Part shown: one piece after another, positions 26,164 through 35,169 of the stretch
Layout: each line of letters opens with the position of its first letter
Position numbering within the stretch: position 1 is the first letter of the stretch
NCBI GenBank assembly: GCA_964370375.1
Contig: CAYJIX010000006.1
Location: 1 to 64,000 of the forward strand
Length of the DNA stretch: 64,000 nt
From: CAYJIX01 sp964370375
GTDB taxonomy: Bacteria; Desulfobacterota; Desulfovibrionia; Desulfovibrionales; Desulfovibrionaceae
Reading direction: 5' to 3'
Notes under the pieces: model-generated
Database searches by the model: none
What the model saw: the letters and a program-made list of their open reading frames with translations, nothing else
Told to the model about the DNA's origin: nothing
Translations under genes and position numbers: made by a program

Positions 26164-27564
26164 ATGTATGATTTAGTACTGCAAAATGTACGGATTGTTG
26201 ATCCTGTAAACAATGTGGATAAACAAGGGCATATTGCCATTGAAAATGGCCGCGTGGCAGACATTTGCGAAGAATCCTTGGCAGCGCGCTGTGACACCTT
26301 GCTGGATATGGATGGCTATGTGGCCCTGCCCGGAATCATTGATATTCATACCCATGTGACAGCCATTTTTGGTGGAAGCTGTGGGGGGTATCGCATGCTG
26401 GCACGGGCCGGCGTGTGTACAACCCTTGATCTGGCTGGCCCTGCTACGGAGGCTTTTAGCCTTTTGGGCAAATATGGAGCAGGCATTACGGTTGGAGTTC
26501 TTGAGAGCATCCGCCCTGAAGTTAATGTTCCTTCAGCAGACCCTTCAGCCCAAGAATTAAACAACGCCGTATGCACAGCCCTTGAAGATGGTGCCATTGG
26601 CTGTAAACTTTTGGGCGGGCATTTTCCGCTCACACCGGAAGCTTCGGCATGTTTTGTGGAAGAAGCTCACCGCGAACAAGCCTATGCATCATGGCATGCG
26701 GGCACAACGAAAAGCGTCAACCTGTTTGAATCCTTCCGTGAAATGATAGAGCTTACAAACGGTCATGCACTGCACGCGGCCCATATCAATTCCTATTGCC
26801 GCGGTGTCACAGGAGATGCTGTAAAAGAAGCCCAAGAAGCCATGGAACTGTTAAAGCAAAATCCTAACCTTTATAGCGAATCGTATATTGCCGAAACAAA
26901 CGGCACCTCCTTTATTGTGACCGAAAAAGGGGATATGTACAGTAAAGCCACGGGCAGGACTTTAGAAACAGCCGGCTATACCGATTCACGAGACGGCCTT
27001 GCACAAGCCGTTCTTGATGGTTTTGGGCATGTTTTTGCACCTTATGGCGTTGAAACAGGCGTGTATAGAGGCGAAGAAGGCGCGCGCATGGTTCAGGACG
27101 GTACGGCAATTTCAGGCGGCTTTAATGTGAATCCTGCTCTTTCGCGTCTTTTGCTTTGTCTTGGAAAAAAAGCCGACGGTAGCTTTGTGGTGGACGCGCT
27201 AGCCACAGATGGAGGCGGACTTCCGCGGAACATTCTTGTGCCCTATGGCATGTCCTTGGTGAAGATGGGCATGTTAAGCTTAGCAGAATTTGTCACCAAA
27301 ACAAGCACCATGCCGGCAAAGATGATGGGCCTTGCAAACAAAGGGCACCTTGGTGTGGGAGCTGATGCAGACCTTACCATTGTTGATACGCGTACCTGCG
27401 AACCTGTGGCCACAATCGTAGGCGGAAAGGTTGTGATGTTTAAAGGTCACGTGACCGGAACAGGCGGGCATATTTTGACTACAGAACGTGGCAAAGCCAG
27501 TATCAGTTCTTTTGGCATGCCATATACTATTCTTGATCCTACAACGTTTTTACCAAAACGCTAA
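26164..27564 (+). CDS. Amidohydrolase-superfamily enzyme, substrate unknown
   Basis: The 466-aa TIM-barrel metal hydrolase shows HxH in DIHTHV (His62, His64). A lysine in GAIGCKLLGGH could be the carboxylated bridge of a binuclear site. Further candidate ligands lie in SWHAGTTKS and LHAAHINSYCRG, and a catalytic Asp in LATDGGGLPRNI. The C-terminal GVGADADLTIVD belongs to the urease-like beta-sandwich. It is related to dihydroorotase/hydantoinase and aminoacylase enzymes, but the specific reaction cannot be read. AAGGAG lies 8 nt before the ATG. The amidase gene follows 15 nt downstream, suggesting a two-step degradation of a cyclic amide or acylated amine; that is inference. Confidence 0.82.
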   Translation: MYDLVLQNVRIVDPVNNVDKQGHIAIENGRVADICEESLAARCDTLLDMDGYVALPGIIDIHTHVTAIFGGSCGGYRMLARAGVCTTLDLAGPATEAFSLLGKYGAGITVGVLESIRPEVNVPSADPSAQELNNAVCTALEDGAIGCKLLGGHFPLTPEASACFVEEAHREQAYASWHAGTTKSVNLFESFREMIELTNGHALHAAHINSYCRGVTGDAVKEAQEAMELLKQNPNLYSESYIAETNGTSFIVTEKGDMYSKATGRTLETAGYTDSRDGLAQAVLDGFGHVFAPYGVETGVYRGEEGARMVQDGTAISGGFNVNPALSRLLLCLGKKADGSFVVDALATDGGGLPRNILVPYGMSLVKMGMLSLAEFVTKTSTMPAKMMGLANKGHLGVGADADLTIVDTRTCEPVATIVGGKVVMFKGHVTGTGGHILTTERGKASISSFGMPYTILDPTTFLPKR

Positions 27565-27579
27565 ACAACAAGGAACCTC

Positions 27580-29028
27580 ATGACAAACCTGCCTTCGTTA
27601 GTGGCGGCAGCTCGTGCGTTACGTGAAAAACGTGTAACGTCTGTTGAACTTATTGGTGCAGCAAACGATAATTATGAGCAAAGCGAACACGCGCTCAATG
27701 CCTATAAAAGTTGGGATGCAGATCGTGCTTTACGTCACGCACAAGCTGTGGATACGCTCTTGCAGGACGGTATAGACCTTGGGCCGCTCATGGGATTGCC
27801 TGTATCGGTCAAGGATTTATACGGGGTGCCCGGCTTTTTAACATATGCAGGTTCTTTAAGTCCTTTGCCTAGCGAGTGGGAGCAGCCAGGTTCGGTCATG
27901 CAGGCCCTTTTGCGGCAAATGGGCATTGTTATGGGGAAAAGCCATACCGTGGAATTTGCCTTCAGCGGCCTTGGTATCAACAACCATTGGGGGACACCCG
28001 TAAACCCGTGGTCGTTACAGGAGCATAGGCTTCCCGGGGGGTCAAGCTCGGGAGCCGGGGTGTCGCTTATACAAGGTTCTGCCTTGCTTGCTTTTGGTTC
28101 AGATACGGGTGGCTCTATCCGAATCCCTGCATCCATGACAGGGCAGGTTGGCTTAAAAATAACCTATGGGCGCTGGGGGCTGGACGGCATTGTGCCGCTA
28201 TCCTCGTCGCTCGATAGTCCGGGGATCATGTGCCGCACAGTTCTGGATGTGGCCTATGCCTTTCACGCCCTTGACCCTGCAGTCAGAGGATACGGCACTT
28301 CTGCCCTGCCGCTGCAAGATGCCTGTTTGCAGGCTGCACCCTTGGCAGGTTTGCGCATTGGTATTCCAAACAGCCTTGACCGCAACGCCATGGAATGTGG
28401 CATTGCAGATTTGTTTGCACAAAGCCTTGATGTTTTGGCTTCTTGTGGGGCTGTCGTGGCTGATTGTAAGCTGCCGGGTCTTGACGAAGGTATGGCTGTT
28501 ATGGAGCAAGGGGGCCTTTCCGCATCCGAGCTACGGGCCTTTTTATTGGCCCATTTTCCAGAAAAAATAACCGACCTTGATCCTATCGTACAACGCCGTC
28601 TTCAAAATGCGGAAAAGGTCACAGCAGATGAATATTTGCGCAGAAAAACTGTGTTGAACAAGGTTGCCAAAAAGGTTTTGCCTGTTTTTGCAAACCTTGA
28701 TGTGCTTATAACACCAACCCTCACCATATCACCACCATGTCTTTCTGACCTTGTAGACACTGAGTACAGCTATGCTGTTACCATGAAAACCCTTGCCAGT
28801 ACGGTTCTGGCCAACATGTTTGGCTGGTGTGCCATAAGCCTGCCCATGGGCCTTGACTGCATGGGGTTGCCTGCCGGGCTGCAAATCATGGCACCGCCCA
28901 TGCAGGAAGAAAAGCTTTTATCCGTGGCTTTGGCTGTGGAAGAGGCATTAACAGCAAGCTTTGCTCCGCGCATGCATTTGGATGTTGTGGCAAAAGGGCT
29001 TTTGCAAGATATAAAAACACCCTCCTAA
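27580..29028 (+). CDS. Amidase signature family hydrolase
   Basis: The 482-aa hydrolase has the Ser-cisSer-Lys triad context: Lys in LPVSVKDLYGVPG, cis-Ser and neighbours in LPGGSSSGAGVSL, and the nucleophile in FGSDTGGSIRIPAS. The C-terminus has the usual GLPAGLQIMAPP. This family includes GatA, but the divergent N-terminus, stand-alone position and pairing with an amidohydrolase argue for a catabolic amidase. AAGGAACC lies 5-6 nt before the ATG. Confidence 0.85.
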   Translation: MTNLPSLVAAARALREKRVTSVELIGAANDNYEQSEHALNAYKSWDADRALRHAQAVDTLLQDGIDLGPLMGLPVSVKDLYGVPGFLTYAGSLSPLPSEWEQPGSVMQALLRQMGIVMGKSHTVEFAFSGLGINNHWGTPVNPWSLQEHRLPGGSSSGAGVSLIQGSALLAFGSDTGGSIRIPASMTGQVGLKITYGRWGLDGIVPLSSSLDSPGIMCRTVLDVAYAFHALDPAVRGYGTSALPLQDACLQAAPLAGLRIGIPNSLDRNAMECGIADLFAQSLDVLASCGAVVADCKLPGLDEGMAVMEQGGLSASELRAFLLAHFPEKITDLDPIVQRRLQNAEKVTADEYLRRKTVLNKVAKKVLPVFANLDVLITPTLTISPPCLSDLVDTEYSYAVTMKTLASTVLANMFGWCAISLPMGLDCMGLPAGLQIMAPPMQEEKLLSVALAVEEALTASFAPRMHLDVVAKGLLQDIKTPS

Positions 29029-29096
29029 CAGGCTTTTGAAAACCCCCAACATGAAGGGCTATTAGTAAAAGTAGCCTTTTTAAAAGGATATGTAGT

Positions 29097-30509
29097 ATGA
29101 GCACGACAGTTGATGGACTTAAACCAACAGAGTTGCCAGCTCCTTTGGAAGTAGGACAAAGCCTAGAGGTGGAAATTGAAGCTCTAACCGCAGACGGAAG
29201 GGCCCTTGCCAGAGTGCAAAACATGGTGTTGTTTGTGGCAGGAGCTTTGCCACAAGAGCGCGTAAAGGTTAAAGTTACAGCCTTGCGCCGCCGTTATGCC
29301 GAAGCAGAGCTTGAAGAGAGTATAGTGCCGTCACCTGATGCTGTTCCTGCCATATGTCCGCATAAGGATTGTGGAGGATGCCCTTGGCAAGGCCTAAGCA
29401 TGCCAGTACAGCATGTTTGGAAAGAGCGTTTTGTGCGCGATGCCTTTGCAAGGATAGCAGGCTTTACCGAACAGTTACCGCTTAAAGAATTACTGCCAAG
29501 CCCCCTTACATCTGCGTACCGTAATAAAATGGAATTTGCTTTTGGTTTTAATGCCGAAGGTGATATGGCCCTTGGTTTACGCGAAAGAGGGGCTCATATT
29601 ATTGTAGAAGTCACAGAGTGTTTTTTACAAACGCCTTTGAGCATGCAGATTGTAGCATGGTTGCGAAAGGCCATACGCCCCATGTATGACAAGCTGCCGG
29701 TTTGGGATCCGAAAAGCCGTCAGGGTTTTTGGCGTTATGTGGTGATTCGGCAAAACAATGCGGAAGAAACACATGTGGAAATCATCACAGCAAGGCACCC
29801 TGAAGGCAACAATGCCCAAGTTGCAGTGGGGAAAGAATTGGCCCTTGGGCTGCGTCAAGCCTTTCCAAGCATTAAAGGTGTGGCGTTAAGTGAACGTGTG
29901 GCTTATGAAGATGTGGCCTATAGCGAGTCTGTTCGTTACCGCCTTGGGGCGCAACATCTTGAGGAGCAGATCGGGCAGGTCATGTGCACGCTTGGGCCTA
30001 TGGCTTTTTTGCAGGTCAATAGCAAGGCAGCAGAGCAGATGTATTCACATATTGTGCAAACCCTTCAACTTGAAGGGGTAGAAACCGTATGGGATATGTA
30101 TACAGGAGTGGGGGCCATTGGCCTAACGCTTGCTCCCTATGCAGGGCAAGTATTTGGCGTTGACAGTGCAGGGCCTGCCATTTCGCATGCCAAAGAGTGC
30201 GCACGGCGTATGGGTTTTGAGCATGTGCGTTTTTATGCAGGGGATGCTGCCAAGGTTGCGCACCGCTTGTCAAAGCCTCAGGTGATTGTCGTTGATCCGC
30301 CTCGTGCAGGACTTGACGAGGGCATGATAAAAACCGTTTTGCGCGTGCGCCCAAAGCGGCTTATGTACGTGTCATGTAATCCGGCAACCTTGGCTCGAGA
30401 TGCCGCCCTTTTGAGCGAAAGTTTTAGCATAACCTCCGCACAGCCTGTGGACATGTTTCCTCACAGTCCCCATGTGGAGGTGTTGGCCTTGTTTGAGCGC
30501 AAGGCGTAA
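29097..30509 (+). CDS. rlmD: 23S rRNA (uracil-C5)-methyltransferase, RlmD/RumA family
   Basis: Makes 5-methyluridine in 23S rRNA (position 1939 in E. coli) with SAM. The 470-aa product has an N-terminal TRAM domain (about 18-75), then the 4Fe-4S cysteines of ICPHKDCGGCPWQ, with a fourth Cys in VTECFLQ. The methyltransferase domain has AFLQVNSKAAEQMY, DMYTGVGAIGLTLA, VVDPPRAGLDEG and the catalytic Cys in YVSCNPATLARD. RlmCD-type relatives modify two sites, so the exact target is inferred. AAAGGA lies 10 nt before the ATG. The convergent gene ends 11 nt away. Confidence 0.9.
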   Translation: MSTTVDGLKPTELPAPLEVGQSLEVEIEALTADGRALARVQNMVLFVAGALPQERVKVKVTALRRRYAEAELEESIVPSPDAVPAICPHKDCGGCPWQGLSMPVQHVWKERFVRDAFARIAGFTEQLPLKELLPSPLTSAYRNKMEFAFGFNAEGDMALGLRERGAHIIVEVTECFLQTPLSMQIVAWLRKAIRPMYDKLPVWDPKSRQGFWRYVVIRQNNAEETHVEIITARHPEGNNAQVAVGKELALGLRQAFPSIKGVALSERVAYEDVAYSESVRYRLGAQHLEEQIGQVMCTLGPMAFLQVNSKAAEQMYSHIVQTLQLEGVETVWDMYTGVGAIGLTLAPYAGQVFGVDSAGPAISHAKECARRMGFEHVRFYAGDAAKVAHRLSKPQVIVVDPPRAGLDEGMIKTVLRVRPKRLMYVSCNPATLARDAALLSESFSITSAQPVDMFPHSPHVEVLALFERKA

Positions 30510-30520
30510 GCCTGCTCATA

Positions 30521-31627
30521 TTAAGGTATGACAATCTCTGTTTCTGAAGGGGGTATGGGGGGTGCAGGCAATGGCGCAAGCTCAGTTAAGGCTGCTTCCA
30601 AAGGTGTAATAGGGCTAGGCGGCTGAACTTGTTTGAGCTCTTTTGTAAAAAAGGCCAAAGCTTGTGTTGTTAATTGCGAAAAACTGTTTTGGCGTTCTTC
30701 ATTTGAGGCAGCAAGGCACAATTCCGGCATGGTTGCTTGTAAAGATGGGGCGCAAGGGGCCATAAGCGAAGCTGTGTTGGTGTAGCGCAGTACGGTAAAC
30801 TGTCCCGAAAGGGGGAGGTTTGCGTATATAGCGTTGGCATGGTGAGGTGCCAAGTTTATTCTATCAAGGTCAGCCTGTGCCACAAGCACAGGCACATTCA
30901 TGCCGGTAAGGCCTTCTTCTGTAAAAAACATGCCGTATCCAGGGGCCACAGCAGCCACTGCCTTTACACGCGGATCATGATAGGTTTGACCAAGCTTTGG
31001 TGTTTCAGCCATGCTTTGCATAAGGGGTTTTGCCCATGGGCTACAATAGGGGTCAGCTGTTGTTGTACGTTGGCAGTACGAAGCCCATCCGCGCCTATCA
31101 AGGCGAGCACCTCCAAGCAATAAGGCTGCGGCACCACCCGGGCCAACACCTAAAACTCCAATACGTTCTGCATCAATGAGCGGTGCTGCGACTGGCATAT
31201 TGAGCAGGGACGTGATCAGGTTTTGTATTTCATTGGCGCGGTGATCAAGCAAGTGGGCAGAGAACAGATCGTCAAGGTTGTCGGTGTTGTCAAAGCGGTG
31301 GGTGACAGCCGCCACTACAAAGCCTTGACGGGTAAGCGCAATGGCCAAAGGGTGGAGCGATAGGCGCGATCCTGCACTATCATGAGAAAGCACAAGCAAA
31401 GGGAACTGCCCCTTTGCAGGGGCAGCACCATGTGCAGAACGAAACGTCCAATCTACATACCGTAAAACAGATGGGTTTCTATGGGCAGGATACCATAGTG
31501 CCACATCTACATATTCGTTTTCGCTTACAATATTGATACTGCGAAATCCGGGCGTTATGACCTGTTCGGCATGCCCCAATCCAAGAGTAAGAAAAAGCGA
31601 AAAAAGCACAATACACGCACGAAGCAA
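30521..31627 (-). CDS. Exported dienelactone-hydrolase-like protein lacking the nucleophile
   Basis: The 368-aa protein has a signal peptide (to about LGLGHA-E, residue 20-21) and an alpha/beta-hydrolase core: VALWYPA, FPLLVLSHDSAGSR, a GFVVAAVTHR strand, and a DAERIGVLG beta strand leading to the nucleophile elbow. Relatives read GxSxGG at the elbow; here it is GVGPGG, so the catalytic serine is absent. VLVAQADLDRI may hold the acid residue. The tail is Pro-rich. It starts at TTG 31627 with AGGAGCC 7 nt upstream, 41 nt after metA, so it is probably co-transcribed with metA. It may be a binding pseudoenzyme. Confidence 0.7.
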   Translation of the reverse strand: MLRACIVLFSLFLTLGLGHAEQVITPGFRSINIVSENEYVDVALWYPAHRNPSVLRYVDWTFRSAHGAAPAKGQFPLLVLSHDSAGSRLSLHPLAIALTRQGFVVAAVTHRFDNTDNLDDLFSAHLLDHRANEIQNLITSLLNMPVAAPLIDAERIGVLGVGPGGAAALLLGGARLDRRGWASYCQRTTTADPYCSPWAKPLMQSMAETPKLGQTYHDPRVKAVAAVAPGYGMFFTEEGLTGMNVPVLVAQADLDRINLAPHHANAIYANLPLSGQFTVLRYTNTASLMAPCAPSLQATMPELCLAASNEERQNSFSQLTTQALAFFTKELKQVQPPSPITPLEAALTELAPLPAPPIPPSETEIVIP

Positions 31628-31667
31628 AGCAAAAGGCTCCTATAGTGCCAATGCGGCATAGAACACG

Positions 31668-32597
31668 TTATTTCCGTAACGAGGAAAAAGCTCCAAGTTC
31701 AAACGGGGATTCTTGATAAACACAGTAATTGAGCCAATTGGAAAAGAACAAGTGCGCATGGGCTCTCCAGCGTACTTGAGGGGCTTTATCTGTGTCGTCA
31801 TTGGGATAATAGTGTTGCGGCGGCGCGATTTCCAATCCCTTATTAATGTCGCGGCGGTATTCTTTATCTAAAGTGTCGGCGTCGTACTCTAAATGGCCTG
31901 TCACAAAAACGCGGCGATTGTCGGTTGTACCCACAGCAAGCACGCCTGCCTCATCTGAATCAGCCAAGATTTCAAGCGCGCCTACGCGGCGGATGTCTTC
32001 ACGGCGGATTTCTGTATAGCGCGAATGAGGGGAGGGAAACACGTCGTCAAATCCACGGAAAAGCTTGTGCCGTGGACGCATAAGGGTATGTTCGTAAACC
32101 CCTGAAAGCTTTTTTTCAAGGGGATATTTGGGAATGCCATACCAATAATTAAGCCCGGCTTGCGCCCCCCAGCAGATGCACAATGTGGAATGGACATGGG
32201 TGCTGGTGTATTGGAAAATGGCTTTAAGCTCATCCCAATAATCCACCTCGTCAAAGTCAAGCAATTCAACAGGCGCACCGGTGATGATCATCCCATCAAA
32301 CGAGCGGTCTTTGATAGCGCTGAACGTGGTATAAAATTTTGCCAAATGTCCTGGGTCAGTATTTTTTGATTCGTGCGCTTCGGCCCGAACAAGGGTAATG
32401 TTTACCTGCAAAGGTGTATTGCCAAGGAGCCGTAACAGCTGGATTTCTGTGGCTATTTTTGTGGGCATCAAGTTGACAATGGCTATTTCAAGGGGTCTGA
32501 TATCTTGACGTGTGGCTAAAGATTCGCTCATGACAAAAATGTTTTCGCCTTCAAGCACATGGCGTGCCGGCAAACCTTCAGGAATGTTAATGGGCAT
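31668..32597 (-). CDS. metA: Homoserine O-acyltransferase, MetA type, probably acetyl-specific
   Basis: Activates homoserine for methionine synthesis. The 309-aa product has the MetA pattern: [19 protein letters not shown], the nucleophile Cys in [21 protein letters not shown], and the His-Glu of VTGHLEYD. Residue 111 in [11 protein letters not shown] is Glu. Published work on MetA enzymes associates Glu111 with acetyl-CoA and Gly111 with succinyl-CoA, so O-acetylhomoserine is the predicted product. GAGGT lies about 8 nt before the ATG. No SAM riboswitch was recognised upstream. Confidence 0.92.
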   Translation of the reverse strand: MPINIPEGLPARHVLEGENIFVMSESLATRQDIRPLEIAIVNLMPTKIATEIQLLRLLGNTPLQVNITLVRAEAHESKNTDPGHLAKFYTTFSAIKDRSFDGMIITGAPVELLDFDEVDYWDELKAIFQYTSTHVHSTLCICWGAQAGLNYWYGIPKYPLEKKLSGVYEHTLMRPRHKLFRGFDDVFPSPHSRYTEIRREDIRRVGALEILADSDEAGVLAVGTTDNRRVFVTGHLEYDADTLDKEYRRDINKGLEIAPPQHYYPNDDTDKAPQVRWRAHAHLFFSNWLNYCVYQESPFELGAFSSLRK

Positions 32598-32959
32598 AGG
32601 TAGTTACCTCAAAAAAGTTGATGAATTCGGTACAAAGCAGAAAGCAGATGTCATATTTTGAAACATACATTCTGCTTCATGCTAGCTTTCCTTAATAATT
32701 GTAAAAGATAAAAAAGTATACGCACAGCTTATCATATCGTCAACACACAAAGACACACTAAGTACTTTAGGCATAAAGTTTGGACACAAAAAGTGCTACA
32801 CGCAAAATGACTGCCCTAGCTGTTTTTATAATGTTTTGGCAAATCGTTACGATTCTTTGTCTTGTAACATAATAAAGGACATGCGCATGTTGACGATTGC
32901 TTTCAAGGGCAAGGAAGGCTATAAGAAGGCCAGAACTTCTTCATATTAAGGAGCCTTAT
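32598..32959. other. Divergent intergenic region between metA and the META lipoprotein
   Basis: This AT-rich region has one inverted repeat: AAGCAGAA near 32636 with TTCTGCTT near 32670. The last 63 nt before 32960 are open in frame with the lipoprotein but lack a ribosome-binding site. No riboswitch or RNA gene is recognised. Confidence 0.4.
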
Positions 32960-34423
32960 ATGCGGCAAAGATCGTTTTTCCTTTTACATATCTTGATAGT
33001 ATTAAGCCTAACGCTTTTACTTGGCGCTTGCAAAGCGTCACAGAATCGCTCCACCTCAAGGGCTGAACCTTCACAAAAAACGCCGTATCCTGTGATCACA
33101 GGTACGGTAAGCTACCTTGAGCGCATGGCGTTGCCGCCTGATGCTGTGGTGTATGTTGACCTTTATGCAATGGTGCCGGGAGAAGCAACACGCATTGTCT
33201 CAACCCTTAGTCTTCCAACGGAAAAAGGTGGTATTCCGGTAGCTTTTCGTATTGTTCCAGAGGCGTTGCCCTCAGGTGGGAGTTACGCTGTGGGGGCAAC
33301 CATTGAAGCTGCCGGGAAAAAATTGTTTGCCAGTCCAAAACCTTTTCCCATTGATATGAAGATGTTGCGCAGTGGCAAGCTTAAACCATTAGAAATTATT
33401 GTTAAAAGATATATCGAAGAGGCACAGTCAGCCCCCACGTACACACAAACTGCCAAATTTCCCGGCACGTTTACCGGGCGTGCCGATACGCCGGAAGGTT
33501 CATTGCAAATGACCTTGTTTGTGCTGCCAAATCATGTGTTTGTGCTACGCGGTGAAGCTGGCAATACAGTACGTTACCAAATGAGTGGGCGTTGGCACCT
33601 TGTCTATAATGGCACAAGTTTGCAACTGGCAAGCCCGGGTTTATGGCCCATACGATTGCCCATCCTTGCTGACGGTTCCTTAGTTTTGCGTGAAATACCT
33701 GCCGATGACAAAGGCGTTACAGGCCAGCATCTTGGCATGCTACGTATGGTGCCTGTGCCGCCCAATGCCAAGCTGGCATCCCCTTGGCCTCAAACGCGCA
33801 CGATGACCGGCTTATACCATCATACCGGCACACAAGGTTTTATCCGCGATTGCGCCACGGCAGAACAGTTTCAGCTTATGGGTGGGCCTGATGCCATGCA
33901 GCTTGAAGCCGCCTACCAAAAGGAAAAGGCAGCAGGCGCGCCACTGCTTGTGACTGCCAGCGTGAGCTTGCCTCCTATTGAACCTGTGGACAAAGGGGAT
34001 TATGACGTGTTGCGCGTGGAAGCATTTATTTCCATGAAAAATGCCCAATGCCCTGCCACAACCACGGGCTCTGCTAAGGACTTGTTGGGCGACGGACGTT
34101 GGAAGCTTTTGGAAGCGTATGGGCAAAAAGTAGCAATACTGGATAATTTCCCTGAGCCGCATCTGGTTTTTGAGGCTTCAACAGACAAACTTTTTGGTTC
34201 TGACGGGTGCAATAATTTTTTTGGTGCCTTTAGCGTAAAGGATGCAGGCATGTCTTTTTCAAACATGGGCTCAACCATGAAAATGTGCCCGGAAGTGGAC
34301 CAGCAGGCTATGCGTATACAACGCCTTTGGCAGGACGTGGATGGCTGGCGCGTTTTTGGGCAGATTCTTGAGCTGACAAGCCATGGCGAAGTTGTGGCTA
34401 TTTTTGAACGCGTTGCCCTGTAG
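32960..34423 (+). CDS. Multidomain lipoprotein with YbaY-like, NlpE-like and META/HslJ domains
   Basis: The 487-aa lipoprotein has a lipobox LLLGAC with Cys near residue 24. The first domain (about 45-155, VITGTVSYLERMALPPDAVVY) resembles YbaY-type lipoproteins. A middle part (about 165-280, FPGTFTGRADTPEGSLQMTL) resembles the NlpE copper/stress lipoprotein. The C-terminal 110 residues have the META/HslJ pattern (RWKLLEAYGQ, FGSDGCNNFFGAF, MKMCPEVDQQ). These are eye assignments. The start at 32960 has AAGGAG 7 nt upstream. queC begins 14 nt after the stop. An envelope stress role is inferred from domain identity. Confidence 0.75.
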   Translation: MRQRSFFLLHILIVLSLTLLLGACKASQNRSTSRAEPSQKTPYPVITGTVSYLERMALPPDAVVYVDLYAMVPGEATRIVSTLSLPTEKGGIPVAFRIVPEALPSGGSYAVGATIEAAGKKLFASPKPFPIDMKMLRSGKLKPLEIIVKRYIEEAQSAPTYTQTAKFPGTFTGRADTPEGSLQMTLFVLPNHVFVLRGEAGNTVRYQMSGRWHLVYNGTSLQLASPGLWPIRLPILADGSLVLREIPADDKGVTGQHLGMLRMVPVPPNAKLASPWPQTRTMTGLYHHTGTQGFIRDCATAEQFQLMGGPDAMQLEAAYQKEKAAGAPLLVTASVSLPPIEPVDKGDYDVLRVEAFISMKNAQCPATTTGSAKDLLGDGRWKLLEAYGQKVAILDNFPEPHLVFEASTDKLFGSDGCNNFFGAFSVKDAGMSFSNMGSTMKMCPEVDQQAMRIQRLWQDVDGWRVFGQILELTSHGEVVAIFERVAL

Positions 34424-34437
34424 GTGTTGAGGAAAAA

Positions 34438-35169
34438 ATGCATACATTCACTCATGATTCCGCCTTGTTACTTTTTTCAGGTGGGCAAGATTCATCCATC
34501 TCACTAGCTTGGGCGTTAAACCGATTCAGTAAGGTCTATACTCTTGGCTTTAGCTACGGGCAACGCCATCATGTGGAAATGAGCTGCCGCACGAGCGTGC
34601 GTGACGCTGTTGATTGCATGCACCCGCATTGGCACAAACGCTTGGCAGACGATACGATTTTAGACAGCACCTTGTTTACCCAAATTGGCGAAACTGCCAT
34701 GACCAGCGGCATGGCCATTGCTTTTTCAGAACAGGGCTTGCCCAATACTTTTGTGCCAGGGCGTAACCTTCTTTTCTTAACAGTTGCAGCAGCCCTTGCC
34801 TACAGAAAAAAGGTGCCGCACTTGATCCTTGGCGTTTGTGAAGCAGATTATTCCGGATACCCCGATTGCCGTGACACCACCATCAAAGCCATGCAAGTTG
34901 CCCTTAGCCTAGGTATGGATACAGCCCTTACCATCCATACACCGCTCATGTGGCTGACTAAAGCTGAAAGCTGGCATTTGGCCCATGAGGAAGGTGGGGA
35001 AGGCTTTGTAAAGCTTGTGCTTGAAGAATCCCACACCTGCTACCTAGGCACTAGAGATACGCGCCATGCGTGGGGTTATGGTTGTGGCACATGCCCTGCT
35101 TGTACATTGCGCGCCAAAGGCTGGGAGCAGTATGTAGCAGGTATGCACACAGGAGCAGAGGGGGCATGA
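34438..35169 (+). CDS. queC: 7-Cyano-7-deazaguanine synthase
   Basis: ATP-dependent conversion of 7-carboxy-7-deazaguanine to preQ0. The 243-aa protein has the PP-loop LLFSGGQDSS at residues 11-20, where Gln replaces the more variable residue of SGGxDS. It also has FVPGRNLLFLTVAAALAY and the C-terminal zinc site in CYLGTRDT...GCGTCPACTLRAKGW. The stop overlaps the queE start in an ATGA, so the two are translationally coupled and act in consecutive steps. Confidence 0.95.
   Translation: MHTFTHDSALLLFSGGQDSSISLAWALNRFSKVYTLGFSYGQRHHVEMSCRTSVRDAVDCMHPHWHKRLADDTILDSTLFTQIGETAMTSGMAIAFSEQGLPNTFVPGRNLLFLTVAAALAYRKKVPHLILGVCEADYSGYPDCRDTTIKAMQVALSLGMDTALTIHTPLMWLTKAESWHLAHEEGGEGFVKLVLEESHTCYLGTRDTRHAWGYGCGTCPACTLRAKGWEQYVAGMHTGAEGA

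Noticed and set aside
32598..32960. SAM riboswitch upstream of metA
   Set aside because: No recognisable aptamer core on the minus strand; only a short inverted repeat was found.
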